DNA of 54,038 nt from Calothrix sp. FI2-JRJ7 (lineage in GTDB: Bacteria; Cyanobacteriota; Cyanobacteriia; Cyanobacteriales; Nostocaceae). Below the pieces are notes generated by a model. It had not been told where the DNA came from and made no database searches. It saw only the letters and a program-made list of their open reading frames with translations. The DNA lies in the NCBI GenBank assembly GCA_019359675.1, contig JAHHGX010000027.1, forward strand, positions 1 to 54,038, in the 5' to 3' direction. A program made the position numbers and the translations under genes. Of the stretch, positions 17,951 through 27,134 are shown one piece after another; the first letter of the stretch is position 1; each line of letters begins with the position of its first letter.

Positions 17951-17985
17951 GATATTGGACTAAGGTATTGGACTAAGATATTGGA
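17942..17985 (+). repeat. 13-bp tandem repeat across the stop codon
   Basis: TTGGACTAAGATA, TTGGACTAAGGTA and TTGGACTAAGATA follow one another, then TTGGA. The first unit contains the ATPase gene's final codons and TAA stop. The rest of 17951-18252 is AT-rich with no gene. Confidence 0.8.
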
Positions 17986-18252
17986 ATTTTTACCATGTTC
18001 GGATAAAATTCCTGTACTACACTTTATAATCTTTAATTTCATCAAAAATTTAAATAAATGTTATATCCTTAGCATCTGTAACCTGTTTTTCTAATTTAGA
18101 AGTGCATAATTTATGTATAAGCGCTTCTACCTTAAGTAGCAAATATAAAAAATTGGCACTTAATAACTAGGTGAATGGCTTTGGGTCATCTACAATCGTA
18201 TAGACTTAACAGTTGACGAACTCTAAAAGAAAACCTCAAATCTAAAATCGCT

Positions 18253-19998
18253 ATGGTAGCTGCTGGTACAACCTTGCAGGGTGGCAAATATACTCTCGAC
18301 CACGAAATTGGTCGAGGTGGCTTTGGGATAACCTTTAAAGCTACTCATCACTATTTGCATCAAGTGGTGGTAATTAAAACCCTGAATGAAAAGCTGCGAC
18401 AACATCCGGATTTTGCCAAATTCGAGAAGCAATTCCAGGATGAGGCTCGACGGTTAGCAACTTGTGTTCACCCTAATATTGTCCGAGTCAGCGACTTTTT
18501 TGTCGAGGCCGCATTACCATACATGGTGATGGAGTATATTCCAGGTGAAACTTTGGGAGAAGCATATGTAATCCCAGGAGTTCCTTTACCAGAAGCAACT
18601 GCTATTCACTACATTCGCCAAATTGGCGCCGCATTAGAAGTAGTACATCAAAACGGGTTATTACACCGTGATATCAAGCCCGATAATATTATTCTTCGTC
18701 GCGACACTCAATCTGTGGTGCTAATTGATTTTGGCATCGCGCGCGAGTTTAATAGTGGAGTTCGGCAAACGCATACAGGTATGGTTTCCGAAGGATATTC
18801 TCCTATCGAACAATATTTATCGCAAGCTGCCCGCTCACCTGCAACTGATATTTATGGGTTAGCAGCGACGCTTTACACTTTATTAACAGCGCAGGTGCCA
18901 ATACCAGCATTACTGCGCGACCGTGAAAAAATGCCTTCTCCACGTGAACTGCAACCGCATTTGAGTGCTGCTGTTAACCAAGCAGTGATGCGTGGTATGG
19001 CAGTTGACGCTAGATTCAGACCTTCTACTGTTGCCGAGTGGTTAAAATTATTACCTGTGTCAGGAGCAATTCCGGCGCCGCAACCACTGCCAACGCAGGC
19101 AGTACAAACAATCGATTTATCTAGTCAACAAGCTTCAAACTTGGATGCAGCTTCTGTAGCAGTAACACAATTACGTACAGAAGAACCATTACAACAAAAA
19201 CAAGAAGATAAAGCCAAAGACAAAGCCGTTAAAGTTATTGCCAAAAAAGTACTTAAACCAAAAGTATTCATTGGAACAGGTATTGCAATGCTAGCTGCTG
19301 CGGCAGGTTTTAGCGCCATGCGGGGTATTTCCAATCCTCAAGCTACACAACCAGTAGTAGAGCAACCAAGCAATATTTTCCCCGCATCCACAACTACTAC
19401 ACCAGCCTCGACCCCTACCGTATCACCAACAACCGAAGCAACATCAACTCAACAAACTAAAACCTCGAACCGTGTTGAAGAGGCGCCCGTCTCAACACGA
19501 GTACGACGCAAACGGCGCCGCGTCTATAACAACGATAATAATTCCAACACTAGCAACAGCAATTTCAGAAACAATCGTTCAACTGATAACTCAAATAATT
19601 CTGATAACGAAACCACAACAACAAAACGTAGAAACTATAACAACGACAACAATAATAGCAGCAGCACAGACGATAGCGACAGCACACCAACGCGCACCAA
19701 TAACGTCAATAATCGGACTAACACTAATAATTCTAGTGATTCAAATGGTTCTAACACACAGACACCAAAGGCGCCACCAAGTCCATCTTTAGTAGATAGA
19801 CTAAGAACAGTACGTGATTCTCGTATCAAAAAATCACCAGACAGCAGTAAATCACAAAGTACACCAAAATCATCTGGTTCTGTAGTAGTGCCAACAACAG
19901 AGGCGCCGCCCAAATCGTCTGACCGTTCGGATGTTGTTGTACCAACACAACAATCACAAGAAAGAAGTTCTGTAGATAATACTTCTACTGATAATTAA
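18253..19998 (+). CDS. membrane-anchored Ser/Thr protein kinase with Asn/Ser-rich tail
   Basis: 581 residues. The N-terminal Hanks-type kinase has glycine loop GRGGFG (20-25), Lys42 in VVIK, catalytic HRDIKPDN (138-145) and DFGIAR (159-164), all intact. A transmembrane helix lies at about 337-358, so the tail should be outside the cytoplasm. The C-terminal 220 residues are low complexity: a VRRKRRR basic patch, then runs rich in Asn, Ser, Thr and Asp, then Pro/Ser/Val-rich sequence. No PASTA or WD40 domain is present. Likely a stress or envelope sensor kinase; substrates unknown. Confidence 0.9.
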   Translation: MVAAGTTLQGGKYTLDHEIGRGGFGITFKATHHYLHQVVVIKTLNEKLRQHPDFAKFEKQFQDEARRLATCVHPNIVRVSDFFVEAALPYMVMEYIPGETLGEAYVIPGVPLPEATAIHYIRQIGAALEVVHQNGLLHRDIKPDNIILRRDTQSVVLIDFGIAREFNSGVRQTHTGMVSEGYSPIEQYLSQAARSPATDIYGLAATLYTLLTAQVPIPALLRDREKMPSPRELQPHLSAAVNQAVMRGMAVDARFRPSTVAEWLKLLPVSGAIPAPQPLPTQAVQTIDLSSQQASNLDAASVAVTQLRTEEPLQQKQEDKAKDKAVKVIAKKVLKPKVFIGTGIAMLAAAAGFSAMRGISNPQATQPVVEQPSNIFPASTTTTPASTPTVSPTTEATSTQQTKTSNRVEEAPVSTRVRRKRRRVYNNDNNSNTSNSNFRNNRSTDNSNNSDNETTTTKRRNYNNDNNNSSSTDDSDSTPTRTNNVNNRTNTNNSSDSNGSNTQTPKAPPSPSLVDRLRTVRDSRIKKSPDSSKSQSTPKSSGSVVVPTTEAPPKSSDRSDVVVPTQQSQERSSVDNTSTDN

Positions 19999-20013
19999 TT
20001 ATAGAGCCTTATA

Positions 20014-20034
20014 GCACAGGCATCCTGCCTGTGC
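20014..20034. repeat. dispersed palindrome, GCACAGGCA family
   Basis: GCACAGGCA-TCC-TGCCTGTGC, a perfect 9-bp stem, 16 bp after the kinase stop codon. Relatives lie at 6161 and 31764. The adjacent TTACCACAGAGACACAGAG (near 20056) is another word that partly recurs at about 28738. Confidence 0.65.
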
Positions 20035-20114
20035 ATTGTGCATTGTATGTATTTTTACCACAGAGACACAGAGTATACAGAGATGTATAGTTCCTTGAGT
20101 TTAGTGGGACACGC

Positions 20115-20163
20115 AAATTTTCCTAGAGGATATATTTGTATATGATTTATCCTCTAGGAATTT
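20115..20163. repeat. TCCTAGAGGATA inverted-repeat element
   Basis: Arms TTTTCCTAGAGGATA and TATCCTCTAGGAATTT flank a 15-base AT-rich spacer. A second complete copy is at 49575-49623, and a single arm lies at 10516-10532 directly after the ABC binding-protein gene. Arms are conserved while the spacer differs, as expected for a mobile or structured small element. Confidence 0.65.
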
Positions 20164-20348
20164 AGATAGTAAAAATATATTACACTGTATAAAAACAATA
20201 CTAAATTTAAAAAATTGCTTTGTAAAACAGCGCCTTTTTTGAGATAAATACTTAAATTTTCATAATAACAAGTAATAATATTTACATTTAGATGCAAATA
20301 GACTATTTGTATTATTTTTTTGCGCTTTGGTTATCTTGCTAATACTTC

Positions 20349-20470
20349 AAGACTTACGATATTGTTACATTGAGAACTGGTGCGTGACGCTACAAGTCTT
20401 ATCACTACGTTCAAATTTGTTCATAGCGTCACACACCCTACGGTTTTTATACGCCAATCGCGTAAGTCCT
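20349..20470. mobile_element. MITE-like element A
   Basis: 122 bp bounded by AAGACTTACG and CGTAAGTCCT, near-perfect terminal inverted repeats. Inside are inverted copies of GGTGCGTGACGCTA (20379-20392) and TAGCGTCACACACC (20424-20437). The terminal word is shared with element B. No coding capacity. Non-autonomous transposon remnant is an inference. Confidence 0.55.
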
Positions 20471-20555
20471 ATACTCAATTAAAAAATAATTAGCAGCAAT
20501 ATTTAACTCAAGATTATATTAAATAAAATTGGAAATTGAACATCCAAAAATCATT

Positions 20556-20886
20556 GGTACAGCTTCATAGTTACAATGGTACGGTGAATGGTACGAAAAA
20601 ACGAGTTCGTACCATTTTGTGTACAGTTTAGTACCAATTCTTAAGGTACGAGCGACAAAAATTGTACCAATGAACAAAGAAAAATTCCAAAATTATGGTA
20701 CTAATTTAGGTACGGGAAAGCAGAAAAGTACGTTTTTTCGTAGTTTTTGCTACTGTACCACGGTACGAAGTGGAGGTACCAAGACTGCGTAAAATGAAAA
20801 ATGCGGTACTGACGGTACCATTTATCACACTATATTTGGTACGAAATTAGCTTTTTTTTGGTACAAAACCCTTCTTTTTATGGTAC
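20556..20886. repeat. dense array of GGTAC/GTACC words
   Basis: By hand count about 20 GTAC tetramers occur in 331 bp, mostly as GGTAC or GTACC on either strand: for example 20556, 20578, 20590, 20609, 20631, 20645, 20664, 20697, 20709, 20755, 20762, 20775, 20805, 20814, 20838, 20860 and 20882. Random expectation is one or two. Spacing is irregular (roughly 9-40 bp) and no coding frame runs through. Two more GTACC words lie at 21088 and 21110, just before ung ends. The array is flanked by MITE-like elements A and B. Confidence 0.75.
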
Positions 20887-20901
20887 GGCAATGAGTTTAA
20901 T

Positions 20902-21018
20902 AGGACTTACGCTGCATAAACCTGGTTTCTATGCATTCATTGTCGCAGACAAATCGTCATTTTTATTACATGCTATCAACGTATATTCCAGGTTTCTAGG
21001 TTTTCATGCGTAAGTCCT
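20902..21018. mobile_element. MITE-like element B
   Basis: 117 bp with perfect 11-bp terminal inverted repeats AGGACTTACGC and GCGTAAGTCCT. An inner pair AACCTGG and CCAGGTT adds secondary structure. No ORF. The termini match element A, so both were probably mobilised by the same transposase in trans. Confidence 0.6.
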
Positions 21019-21125
21019 GTTTAAGTTAGTTCAATATTAAATTCGAGTCATATTATTAAATTATTAATTATGAGTAAATTAATCCCCGTACCAATAAATT
21101 TGGTTTTGCGTACCATATTGAATAG

Positions 21126-21818
21126 CTAGTACTCAATGTATTTATTCCCTATTTCCCAATTAATGGGTGATTTATTACACGCTTCTAATGCTGCATTAAT
21201 TTTAGAAAAAGCTTTACTACCAAAGAAACCATTGTGTGCTGACAAAGGTGAGGGATGCGCGGATTGAATAACTATATGTCGTGTGGTATCAATTAATTTA
21301 AGTTTTTTCTGTGCGTAACCACCCCATAAAACAAATACAACTGGGTCAGATTTTTGATTTACTTGACTAATAACCGCATCTGTAAACTTTTCCCAACCTT
21401 TATTTTTATGGGAATTAGCTGTATGTGCGCGTACTGTTAGAACTGCGTTTAGCATTAGCACACCTTGTTTTGCCCACTCCACCAAATATCCAGTGCTTGG
21501 AATATCACATTCAATATCGTCTTTGAGTTCTTTGTACATATTTACTAACGATGGTGGCGTTTTAATTCCAGGTTTAACGGAAAAACATAAACCGTGTGCT
21601 TGGTTTTCATCGTGATACGGGTCTTGTCCAAGTAGTAAAACCTTGACATCGTGATAAGGAGTCAATTCAAAAGCTGAAAAAACATCTTCTTCTGGTGGGT
21701 AGATGGTTTGTGTTTGACGTTCAAGAGTTAGAAAAGTCTGAAGTTGTTTAAAATAAGGTTTTTCAAATTCTTCTGCGAGAACAACCTGCCAAGAAATTGG
21801 AAGTTTGGTAATTTGCAT
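21126..21818 (-). CDS. ung: uracil-DNA glycosylase, family 1
   Basis: 230 residues, normal family length. It removes uracil from DNA at the start of base excision repair. The water-activating motif GQDPYHDENQAHGL lies near 61-74 and the leucine-loop motif HPSPLSAHNGFFG near 187-199. A monocistronic gene ending close to the GTAC-rich region. Identification is secure. Confidence 0.97.
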   Translation of the reverse strand: MQITKLPISWQVVLAEEFEKPYFKQLQTFLTLERQTQTIYPPEEDVFSAFELTPYHDVKVLLLGQDPYHDENQAHGLCFSVKPGIKTPPSLVNMYKELKDDIECDIPSTGYLVEWAKQGVLMLNAVLTVRAHTANSHKNKGWEKFTDAVISQVNQKSDPVVFVLWGGYAQKKLKLIDTTRHIVIQSAHPSPLSAHNGFFGSKAFSKINAALEACNKSPINWEIGNKYIEY

Positions 21819-21870
21819 ATTATTTGTCGCCTAAATCATTTTTTTCGCAAAAATATTCTAAAACGCACTG

Positions 21871-21940
21871 GCAACGGATGGTAAACGGATGTAACGGATA
21901 GTTTACCCGGAGCATCCGTTACATCCGTTGTATCCGTTGC
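21871..21940. repeat. ACGGAT-rich long hairpin between ung and the nuclease gene
   Basis: Left arm contains GCAACGGAT and CGGATGTAACGGAT; right arm contains ATCCGTTACATCCG and ATCCGTTGC. The 14-bp inner stem is perfect and the outer arms pair with gaps. It lies four bases beyond the nuclease stop and upstream of ung. A shorter fragment (GCGGATGATGAACGGATGTAACC) is at about 36590. Confidence 0.65.
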
Positions 21941-21943
21941 TAA

Positions 21944-22810
21944 TTATTTCTCAACAAACACAATATCTTCAGGTTGCTGTGTCATCATAATCTTTTGCCC
22001 TTCAACTTTGACGACAAAATCAAAACCTGTGATGTGACCGTCTGGCAAGATGATTATTTTATCATCGAGCGAGTCTAGGTATGCAGAAAATCCATCCAAC
22101 GCTACGCTATCGTCGTTTATCGCAAGATAACTTAACAGGCGCCGAAATAGTTTAGGTAAAATCACTACATCATCGATAATGGTTTTCAAGTTATCTAACG
22201 TGAAACCTGTGTTGGTTTTGTCTTCACTCCATAAAGCTTTTGATTCTTTACGCGCTTTTTCAGCAGCTTTGCTCAACTCTTTGCGGATATCTGGATACAA
22301 CTTTGAGTAAAAAGTTGGGTAAGCAAGTCCTTGGGTTAATAAATGGTGGTTGGCACTATGAAGTAAAAGTGCTTTGTCTATAAATACCTCGCTGCCATCT
22401 TCTTGTGTCGCTTCTCCCTTGAATACAAACGCAACTGCTCGACCATAAGTGTCTGCAAACCTAGTTAAAATAAAACCCGGCGCCTCGGATGGGGTAACTG
22501 AGGTTATTTTCTCACTTTTACTGCGCGTTACATCTTTGAATCCTAAGTAATTTAAAAGTTCGGACGCTCCACCCTGACCGTACTTTAGGGGTTGATGTTG
22601 CATTCCTGCACTACCTCCCTTTGGCAAAAAATGAGTTTCTAGTGCATCTATTGCATCTAAGCGTAATTGGGCACCACCAAAATTGTTAGGACGAACTTTT
22701 GTAGATAATTTTTTCCACAATTCTGGGTTATTAGGGTAAAAACGGATTGAGTCTCCATCTGGGGCTGTTGATAAAACTTTATACTTACCTTGAATTAAAA
22801 TTAATGGCAT
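21944..22810 (-). CDS. thermonuclease-family (SNase-like) protein
   Basis: 288 residues. The first 190 fit the staphylococcal nuclease OB fold: VLSTAPDGDSIRFYP near 12-26, LRLDAIDALETHF near 49-61, and TRFADTYGRAVAFVF for the Arg-bearing strand. The fold is interrupted by an insert around 62-105. AEKARKESKALWSED closes the SNase domain, and about 90 extra residues of unknown function follow. No signal peptide is visible, so it is probably cytoplasmic, unlike classic thermonuclease. Confidence 0.8.
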   Translation of the reverse strand: MPLILIQGKYKVLSTAPDGDSIRFYPNNPELWKKLSTKVRPNNFGGAQLRLDAIDALETHFLPKGGSAGMQHQPLKYGQGGASELLNYLGFKDVTRSKSEKITSVTPSEAPGFILTRFADTYGRAVAFVFKGEATQEDGSEVFIDKALLLHSANHHLLTQGLAYPTFYSKLYPDIRKELSKAAEKARKESKALWSEDKTNTGFTLDNLKTIIDDVVILPKLFRRLLSYLAINDDSVALDGFSAYLDSLDDKIIILPDGHITGFDFVVKVEGQKIMMTQQPEDIVFVEK

Positions 22811-22907
22811 TGTCTTTGTTGCTCCTTGCTGTGATTAAGGCTACAACACATAGTTGTACAGCAAGTAAGACAATTTTTCTAACTATATTATTTATTTAAT
22901 AATTTAT

Positions 22908-23273
22908 TGTTTTCAGCCGTTTCAGTATATTCCTGTCAGTACTACTCAAGAACTAGTTAAGCAACTAAAGTATAGACAAGGTTATATTCAAGACACAGTA
23001 ATGCAACAAAACGCTTCTTCGTCAGATTACAAGTCTTGCTTAGGGGTTGCTGGCACAGTTATATTTGCTGCTACGAGTCATATTTTTCATCGCGGCAAGA
23101 TACCAGTAGCATCAGACAGGTTTTCACTTTTCTTTGATTACACGTCACGTTTACCAAAATATCCGTTTGTCAATCGTTACTCATTGCCAAAAGACTATTT
23201 ACTCTCACTCTCAAGAAAAATTACAGAACACCAACAGCAAAGCTTGCTGTGGCAAAATTATAAAGTTAAGTAA
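22908..23273 (+). other. possible gene remnant or small ORF of unknown function
   Basis: From ATG 23001 a 90-codon frame ends at 23273, with no ribosome-binding site. The same frame is open upstream to before 22908 and looks coding there (PVSTTQELVKQLKYRQGY), but has no start. This suggests a gene that has lost its 5' part rather than a complete small gene. No family is recognised. It sits between the SNase-like gene and the EamA gene. Confidence 0.3.
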
Positions 23274-23282
23274 CAATATGCG

Positions 23283-24182
23283 TTATTTCAGGTAAAACAA
23301 TAAAGCAATTCCTGCGATTGCAATTATTACTCCTATGACTGCCCTGATACTTACCTTTTCACCCGTCCATAATGCTAACGGTAGTATAAATATTGGGCTA
23401 GTTTGCAATAATGTTGAAGCAATTCCTACAGGCGCCAGTTTAATTGCAGTCTGTTGTAGCCAAATACCTAAGTAAGTTCCGCAAAATGCCGCGAAGCATG
23501 TGGCAGCAACTACACGCCATTGTTTCGAGTAGCTAAGTATGGAAGTCTTAGACTTATCTTGCTGCCATACAATTAAAGGCAACAGGAAAAATGTTGCTGC
23601 ACCTAACCGTATTGAAGCAGCCCACAATGGGTTAATATTTGTGTTGACCAACGCTGCACGTGACAGAACGGCGCCTGATGCATTGGCAACTGCCGCAAGT
23701 AGTCCAAACACGACTCCGCGTAAAGGTAACGAAGAATTAATTTCCTTTTCGGTACGTTCACTAATTACCCAAGCAACTCCCAAAATAGTTAACAGTACAC
23801 CGCACCAAGCACTCGCATTTAATCGTTCCTGTAAAAATATTAAGGCGAATACAGCCGTCATTGGTGGCGCCAGTGTTTCTAGAAGTAATAACCGACGCGC
23901 ACCCAAACTATTGATTCCTGCCAAAAATGCAGTATCACCTAGTCCAATACCTATAACCCCACTCAACAAAAGTAAGCATAAAGGCACAGGAGCTATTACT
24001 AAAGATAGTTTTCCTGTGGCAACTATTGTGATTAGGAGTAAAACAATTGCAATTATTCCTTTGATTAAATTTAAGTGTAGTGGTGGAATATGGGCGCCAA
24101 CACGTCCATATACAACCGACGCAAAAGCCCATAACACTGCTGCAACTAGCGCTGCAATCTCACCCTGGTAATTTATCACCAT
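23283..24182 (-). CDS. EamA/DMT-superfamily transporter
   Basis: 299 residues with ten hydrophobic helices in two five-helix halves, each with an EamA repeat: ALVAAVLWAFASVVYGR near the start and GVVFGLLAAVANASGAVLSRAAL in the middle. ATG 24182 is preferred over a TTG one codon upstream. Members export amino acids, nucleosides or other small metabolites; substrate cannot be told here. The gene is monocistronic. Confidence 0.9.
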   Translation of the reverse strand: MVINYQGEIAALVAAVLWAFASVVYGRVGAHIPPLHLNLIKGIIAIVLLLITIVATGKLSLVIAPVPLCLLLLSGVIGIGLGDTAFLAGINSLGARRLLLLETLAPPMTAVFALIFLQERLNASAWCGVLLTILGVAWVISERTEKEINSSLPLRGVVFGLLAAVANASGAVLSRAALVNTNINPLWAASIRLGAATFFLLPLIVWQQDKSKTSILSYSKQWRVVAATCFAAFCGTYLGIWLQQTAIKLAPVGIASTLLQTSPIFILPLALWTGEKVSIRAVIGVIIAIAGIALLFYLK

Positions 24183-24391
24183 CAAAATATAAACAAAATA
24201 TTAAAATTACTATATAGCAATTTGCATTTCTTGGAAATATCTCATAATTTAAGATAAAGACACCAATAACTATTAGCACTCACCTCTACTAACTGCTAAT
24301 TTTCTATCTAATAATCTTTAGCACTGACGGTTTGTGATTGCTAATTTCAACATGATTATTTGTTTTAAAAAATTACCAAGAGGACAAAGAT

Positions 24392-24736
24392 ATGAAATAT
24401 GCATTTAATATCGTTGGCGTATCTCCTGTTTTACAGTTTTTTAATCATCAACAAAAGTATCTAGTGTCCGGACAACCACAAGGTATAGAATATTTAGGGG
24501 CGCCTGATTGTACACTCGACGCATTTCTGGAAACAGTCGAATCAGTTCCCACAAAAGAATCTTGGGAAATGGATCAAGTCGTCAAAACGGTAATTGACTT
24601 TTGGATGAATAATTCAGAAAGCATCCACTACTGGAAATCACGCTTACTCGACGCGGGTAGAGACAACCTCATTGTTACGAGGGTTGCAGAAATCCAAGCT
24701 TTGCAAGCTGAGTTTGATATGTTGTTTCAGAAATAG
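24392..24736 (+). CDS. small conserved cyanobacterial protein of unknown function
   Basis: 114 residues, soluble, acidic, starting MKYAFNIVGVSPVL. AGAGGA lies nine bases before ATG 24392, a good ribosome-binding site. No domain is recognised. The C-terminal half (TRVAEIQALQAEFDML) looks helical. A GT-rich microsatellite (about 24770-24785) follows the gene. Confidence 0.65.
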   Translation: MKYAFNIVGVSPVLQFFNHQQKYLVSGQPQGIEYLGAPDCTLDAFLETVESVPTKESWEMDQVVKTVIDFWMNNSESIHYWKSRLLDAGRDNLIVTRVAEIQALQAEFDMLFQK

Positions 24737-24968
24737 AAATAAGTACTAAAGTACTGACAAGGGTGGAATGCGTGTGTGTGTGGGTGTATACATCTGACAA
24801 AAATATATTTCGGGTCTGGGAAACGATTTTGAAGAATTGTTTACCAAAATCATTGACGTTCAATTTTTGGTGTGCTATTCAAGTGACAGCTTCGATAAAA
24901 AAACGTCAGCAATCCTCAGACATATATGGGACTTGCTGACAAAAGTTAACCAAATAAATCTGTGTAAT

Positions 24969-25208
24969 ATGATCATGGCACAAGACACTCACACCAGCCA
25001 TTCCGAGCAAAACGAATCAGCAAGTTACAAAAAGCGACTAAATTCCTGGGCAATAGCTCGGATGCTTCCAGATATGAAACGTGAAATAGTCGCGCGGTTT
25101 CGTCGTCGTTCAGATGCAGACGGACACATGCAGCTATTACTCCGGGTAACACCAGATGCGAACTTCATGCTAGTTTTTGATTGCCAGACCGAAGAAGCTG
25201 CCGCATAA
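24969..25208 (+). CDS. small basic hypothetical protein
   Basis: 80 residues from ATG 24969 (a second ATG two codons later, MAQDTHTSH, is equally possible). The frame is open further upstream to 24837 but that part is cysteine- and Phe-rich and less convincing. The middle WAIARMLPDMKREIVARFRRRSDADGHMQLLLRV is amphipathic. It resembles short cyanobacterial hypotheticals; no function can be assigned. Confidence 0.5.
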   Translation: MIMAQDTHTSHSEQNESASYKKRLNSWAIARMLPDMKREIVARFRRRSDADGHMQLLLRVTPDANFMLVFDCQTEEAAA

Positions 25209-25242
25209 TAATAAGCACTTCAGTGCTTTCTTTCACCAAACT

Positions 25243-26072
25243 TCAGTGCTTCCTCCCACCAAACTCCTGAATCTTCTTTACATGACCTTTCATAACGCTT
25301 AACAATTGAGGAAGCTCATTACTTACCGAACTCACGTTAATTTTCTCAGCAACAATCTGAATTTCTTCCACAGGATGTGGATAGTACTTCTGGTAAAGAC
25401 CTACCAATTGGATTAACTCTTGAGCATAACGACTAGCGTGAACGGTCATTACCAACAACAAGTTTGGCACTTACACTAACTTCACGCTCTTTCCTCAAAT
25501 TTAATTCTTCTAAAGCTAGAGTCTTCTCCTTTTGTAGTAATTCCGCATACCTCTGTTCGCTTTCGTGCAAGTTAAATTCAGCTTCTTGAGATTGTTTTTG
25601 AGTTTCTTCAAGTTGTGCAAGCGTCAATGCATGTATTTTTGAGTTTGCCAAAAGTAACTGCACCAATATCAAGCAGTTTATTACCTGTAACAACAATCGG
25701 TTTATAAACAAACTCAGAATTTCTTGACAATGTTTGTTGTGTAGCATCAACAACTTTTGTATCGGCGCCCATAATTAAAATATCTGATTTAACAAAATCG
25801 TACAAGTTCTCAATCGCACGCTCGTTAAACAAAGCCAAACTATACGGACGACTCATAAACTCAAAAAAACGGCACCTAGAAATCATCCCAACACAATCAT
25901 TATTTTTTGTCAAGATTACCCCAGGCATTAAAGGTTCGTTGTCAAACAATTTAATTAAACTATTACTCAGATAGCTAACTTCTAAACTTGTATCCCAAAG
26001 TGGTAAGTCTCCCAAAACAGAACTCAATTTCAAGTTAAGTTGATCCAATCGCTGGGTTGATACATCCATCAA
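25243..26072 (-). pseudogene. broken sensor histidine kinase gene
   Basis: Three minus-strand frames join into one decayed gene. The 5' frame (25608-26072) encodes a paired-CBS-like sensory region (GVILTKNNDCVGMISRCRFFEFMSRPYSL, QQTLSRNSEFVYKPIVV). The next frame (to 25433) continues with QLLLANSKIHALTLAQLEETQ and a coiled coil. The last frame (to 25243) has LIQLVGLYQKYYPHPVEEIQ...LPQLLSVMKGHVKKIQ, a stretch that normally lies after the phosphoacceptor His in cyanobacterial hybrid kinases. Each junction is a frame change, the His box itself is deleted, and the ATPase domain is missing. It is not functional as a kinase. Confidence 0.7.
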
Positions 26073-26168
26073 ACAGAAGATACACAGCAGATAAGATTGT
26101 GCAACAGTTGTATCAAAATGTCTCCGTGTATTTAATACATTTTTATACTTGAATCTATGATACCCCTT

Positions 26169-26235
26169 AGAAACCGGGTTTCTTCGTTGAAGTCTTGTAA
26201 TAAAAATAACGATGTTGCCTAGAAACCCGGTTTCT
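26169..26235. repeat. two AGAAACCCGGTTTCT palindromes
   Basis: AGAAACCGGGTTTCT (26169-26183) and AGAAACCCGGTTTCT (26221-26235), each self-complementary, differ only in the central CCGGG/CCCGG. Same family as 12191 and 13489. They lie in the gap between the kinase pseudogene and the lipoprotein gene and may mask the promoter region. Confidence 0.6.
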
Positions 26236-26309
26236 TTGTACCGATTTTAAAATTTATGTGTAATGATGTTGCATGTTGTATTTAATACATTTAGCAACAG
26301 TAATTAATT

Positions 26310-27107
26310 ATGAATTTAGTCTTGAGAAGTAGTTTATTAGGGGTATTTTTACTAACTTCAAGTTGTTCATCACCTCAAAAGGATGTAAAGCAAGAAACCA
26401 GTGCGAGCAATAATCAACCAACCCAAACCGAGCAAGTAAAAGAAGTAAAATCAACTAAAGCGGTACCAATAGCAGTCAAAGTTCCAGATAAACCAAAAGC
26501 TACTACTACAAACTCAGTAAAATCAACAGACTCATCTAATAAACAAATGCATTTGGTGGTAGTGAGTGATGACTTGCGGTTCTTCCAACACGAAACACCA
26601 ACATACAAATCAGGAAAGTTTGAAGTTAAGCCAGACTTCCCGGCGCCTGGGAACTATACTGTATTTAGCGATTACGATAAACAGCTGACAATCCAAAAAA
26701 TTAAGATTCCAGGGGATGTTCCTTTACCGACCGAACTCGAAAAATTTAGTAATACAAAAACATTATCTAATACAAAAATAACACTCTTAGCGCCTTCTTC
26801 GAGCTTCAAATCAGGACAACAGGTAAATTTAAGGTTTGACTTGCAGGATACGAAAAATAAACAACCAGTAAAATTACAACCGTACCCAAATCCTCATACG
26901 AACGAAAAAGCACGCTTATTCATAGTTCGCAGTTCATCACCTCTTAAAAGTGCAGACTATGTACCAGCAACGTTACTCCAAGACTCACCCGACGGTCAAG
27001 TTAGCTTTGGGTCAAATTTTCCTCAAAAAGGAACTTATAAGCTTTGGTTACAGTTTAATCGCAATGGCAAAGTCAACACGGCTGATTTTTGGGTAGATGT
27101 GAAATAA
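26310..27107 (+). CDS. secreted lipoprotein with 'MHLVVVS' metal-associated type domain
   Basis: 265 residues. Signal peptide ends at lipobox TSSC (Cys19), followed by a Thr/Lys-rich linker to about 75. The first folded part (MHLVVVSDDLRFFQH...GKFEVKPDFPAPGNYTVFSDY) matches the Ig-like repeat common in secreted proteins of heavy-metal and copper loci. The second part (LRFDLQDTKNKQPV...ARLFIVRSSSPLK...KGTYKLWLQFNRNGKV) is a related beta domain. The kinase gene starts 27 bp after its stop, so the two probably form an operon. A periplasmic partner or metal-binding accessory of the kinase is an inference. Confidence 0.75.
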   Translation: MNLVLRSSLLGVFLLTSSCSSPQKDVKQETSASNNQPTQTEQVKEVKSTKAVPIAVKVPDKPKATTTNSVKSTDSSNKQMHLVVVSDDLRFFQHETPTYKSGKFEVKPDFPAPGNYTVFSDYDKQLTIQKIKIPGDVPLPTELEKFSNTKTLSNTKITLLAPSSSFKSGQQVNLRFDLQDTKNKQPVKLQPYPNPHTNEKARLFIVRSSSPLKSADYVPATLLQDSPDGQVSFGSNFPQKGTYKLWLQFNRNGKVNTADFWVDVK

Positions 27108-27134
27108 TAATTTCCAAAGGTGGAGATTATTAAC

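Noticed and set aside
20556-20886. CRISPR array or iteron-type tandem repeat
   Set aside because: The repeated word is only five bases, occurs on both strands, and spacing is irregular.
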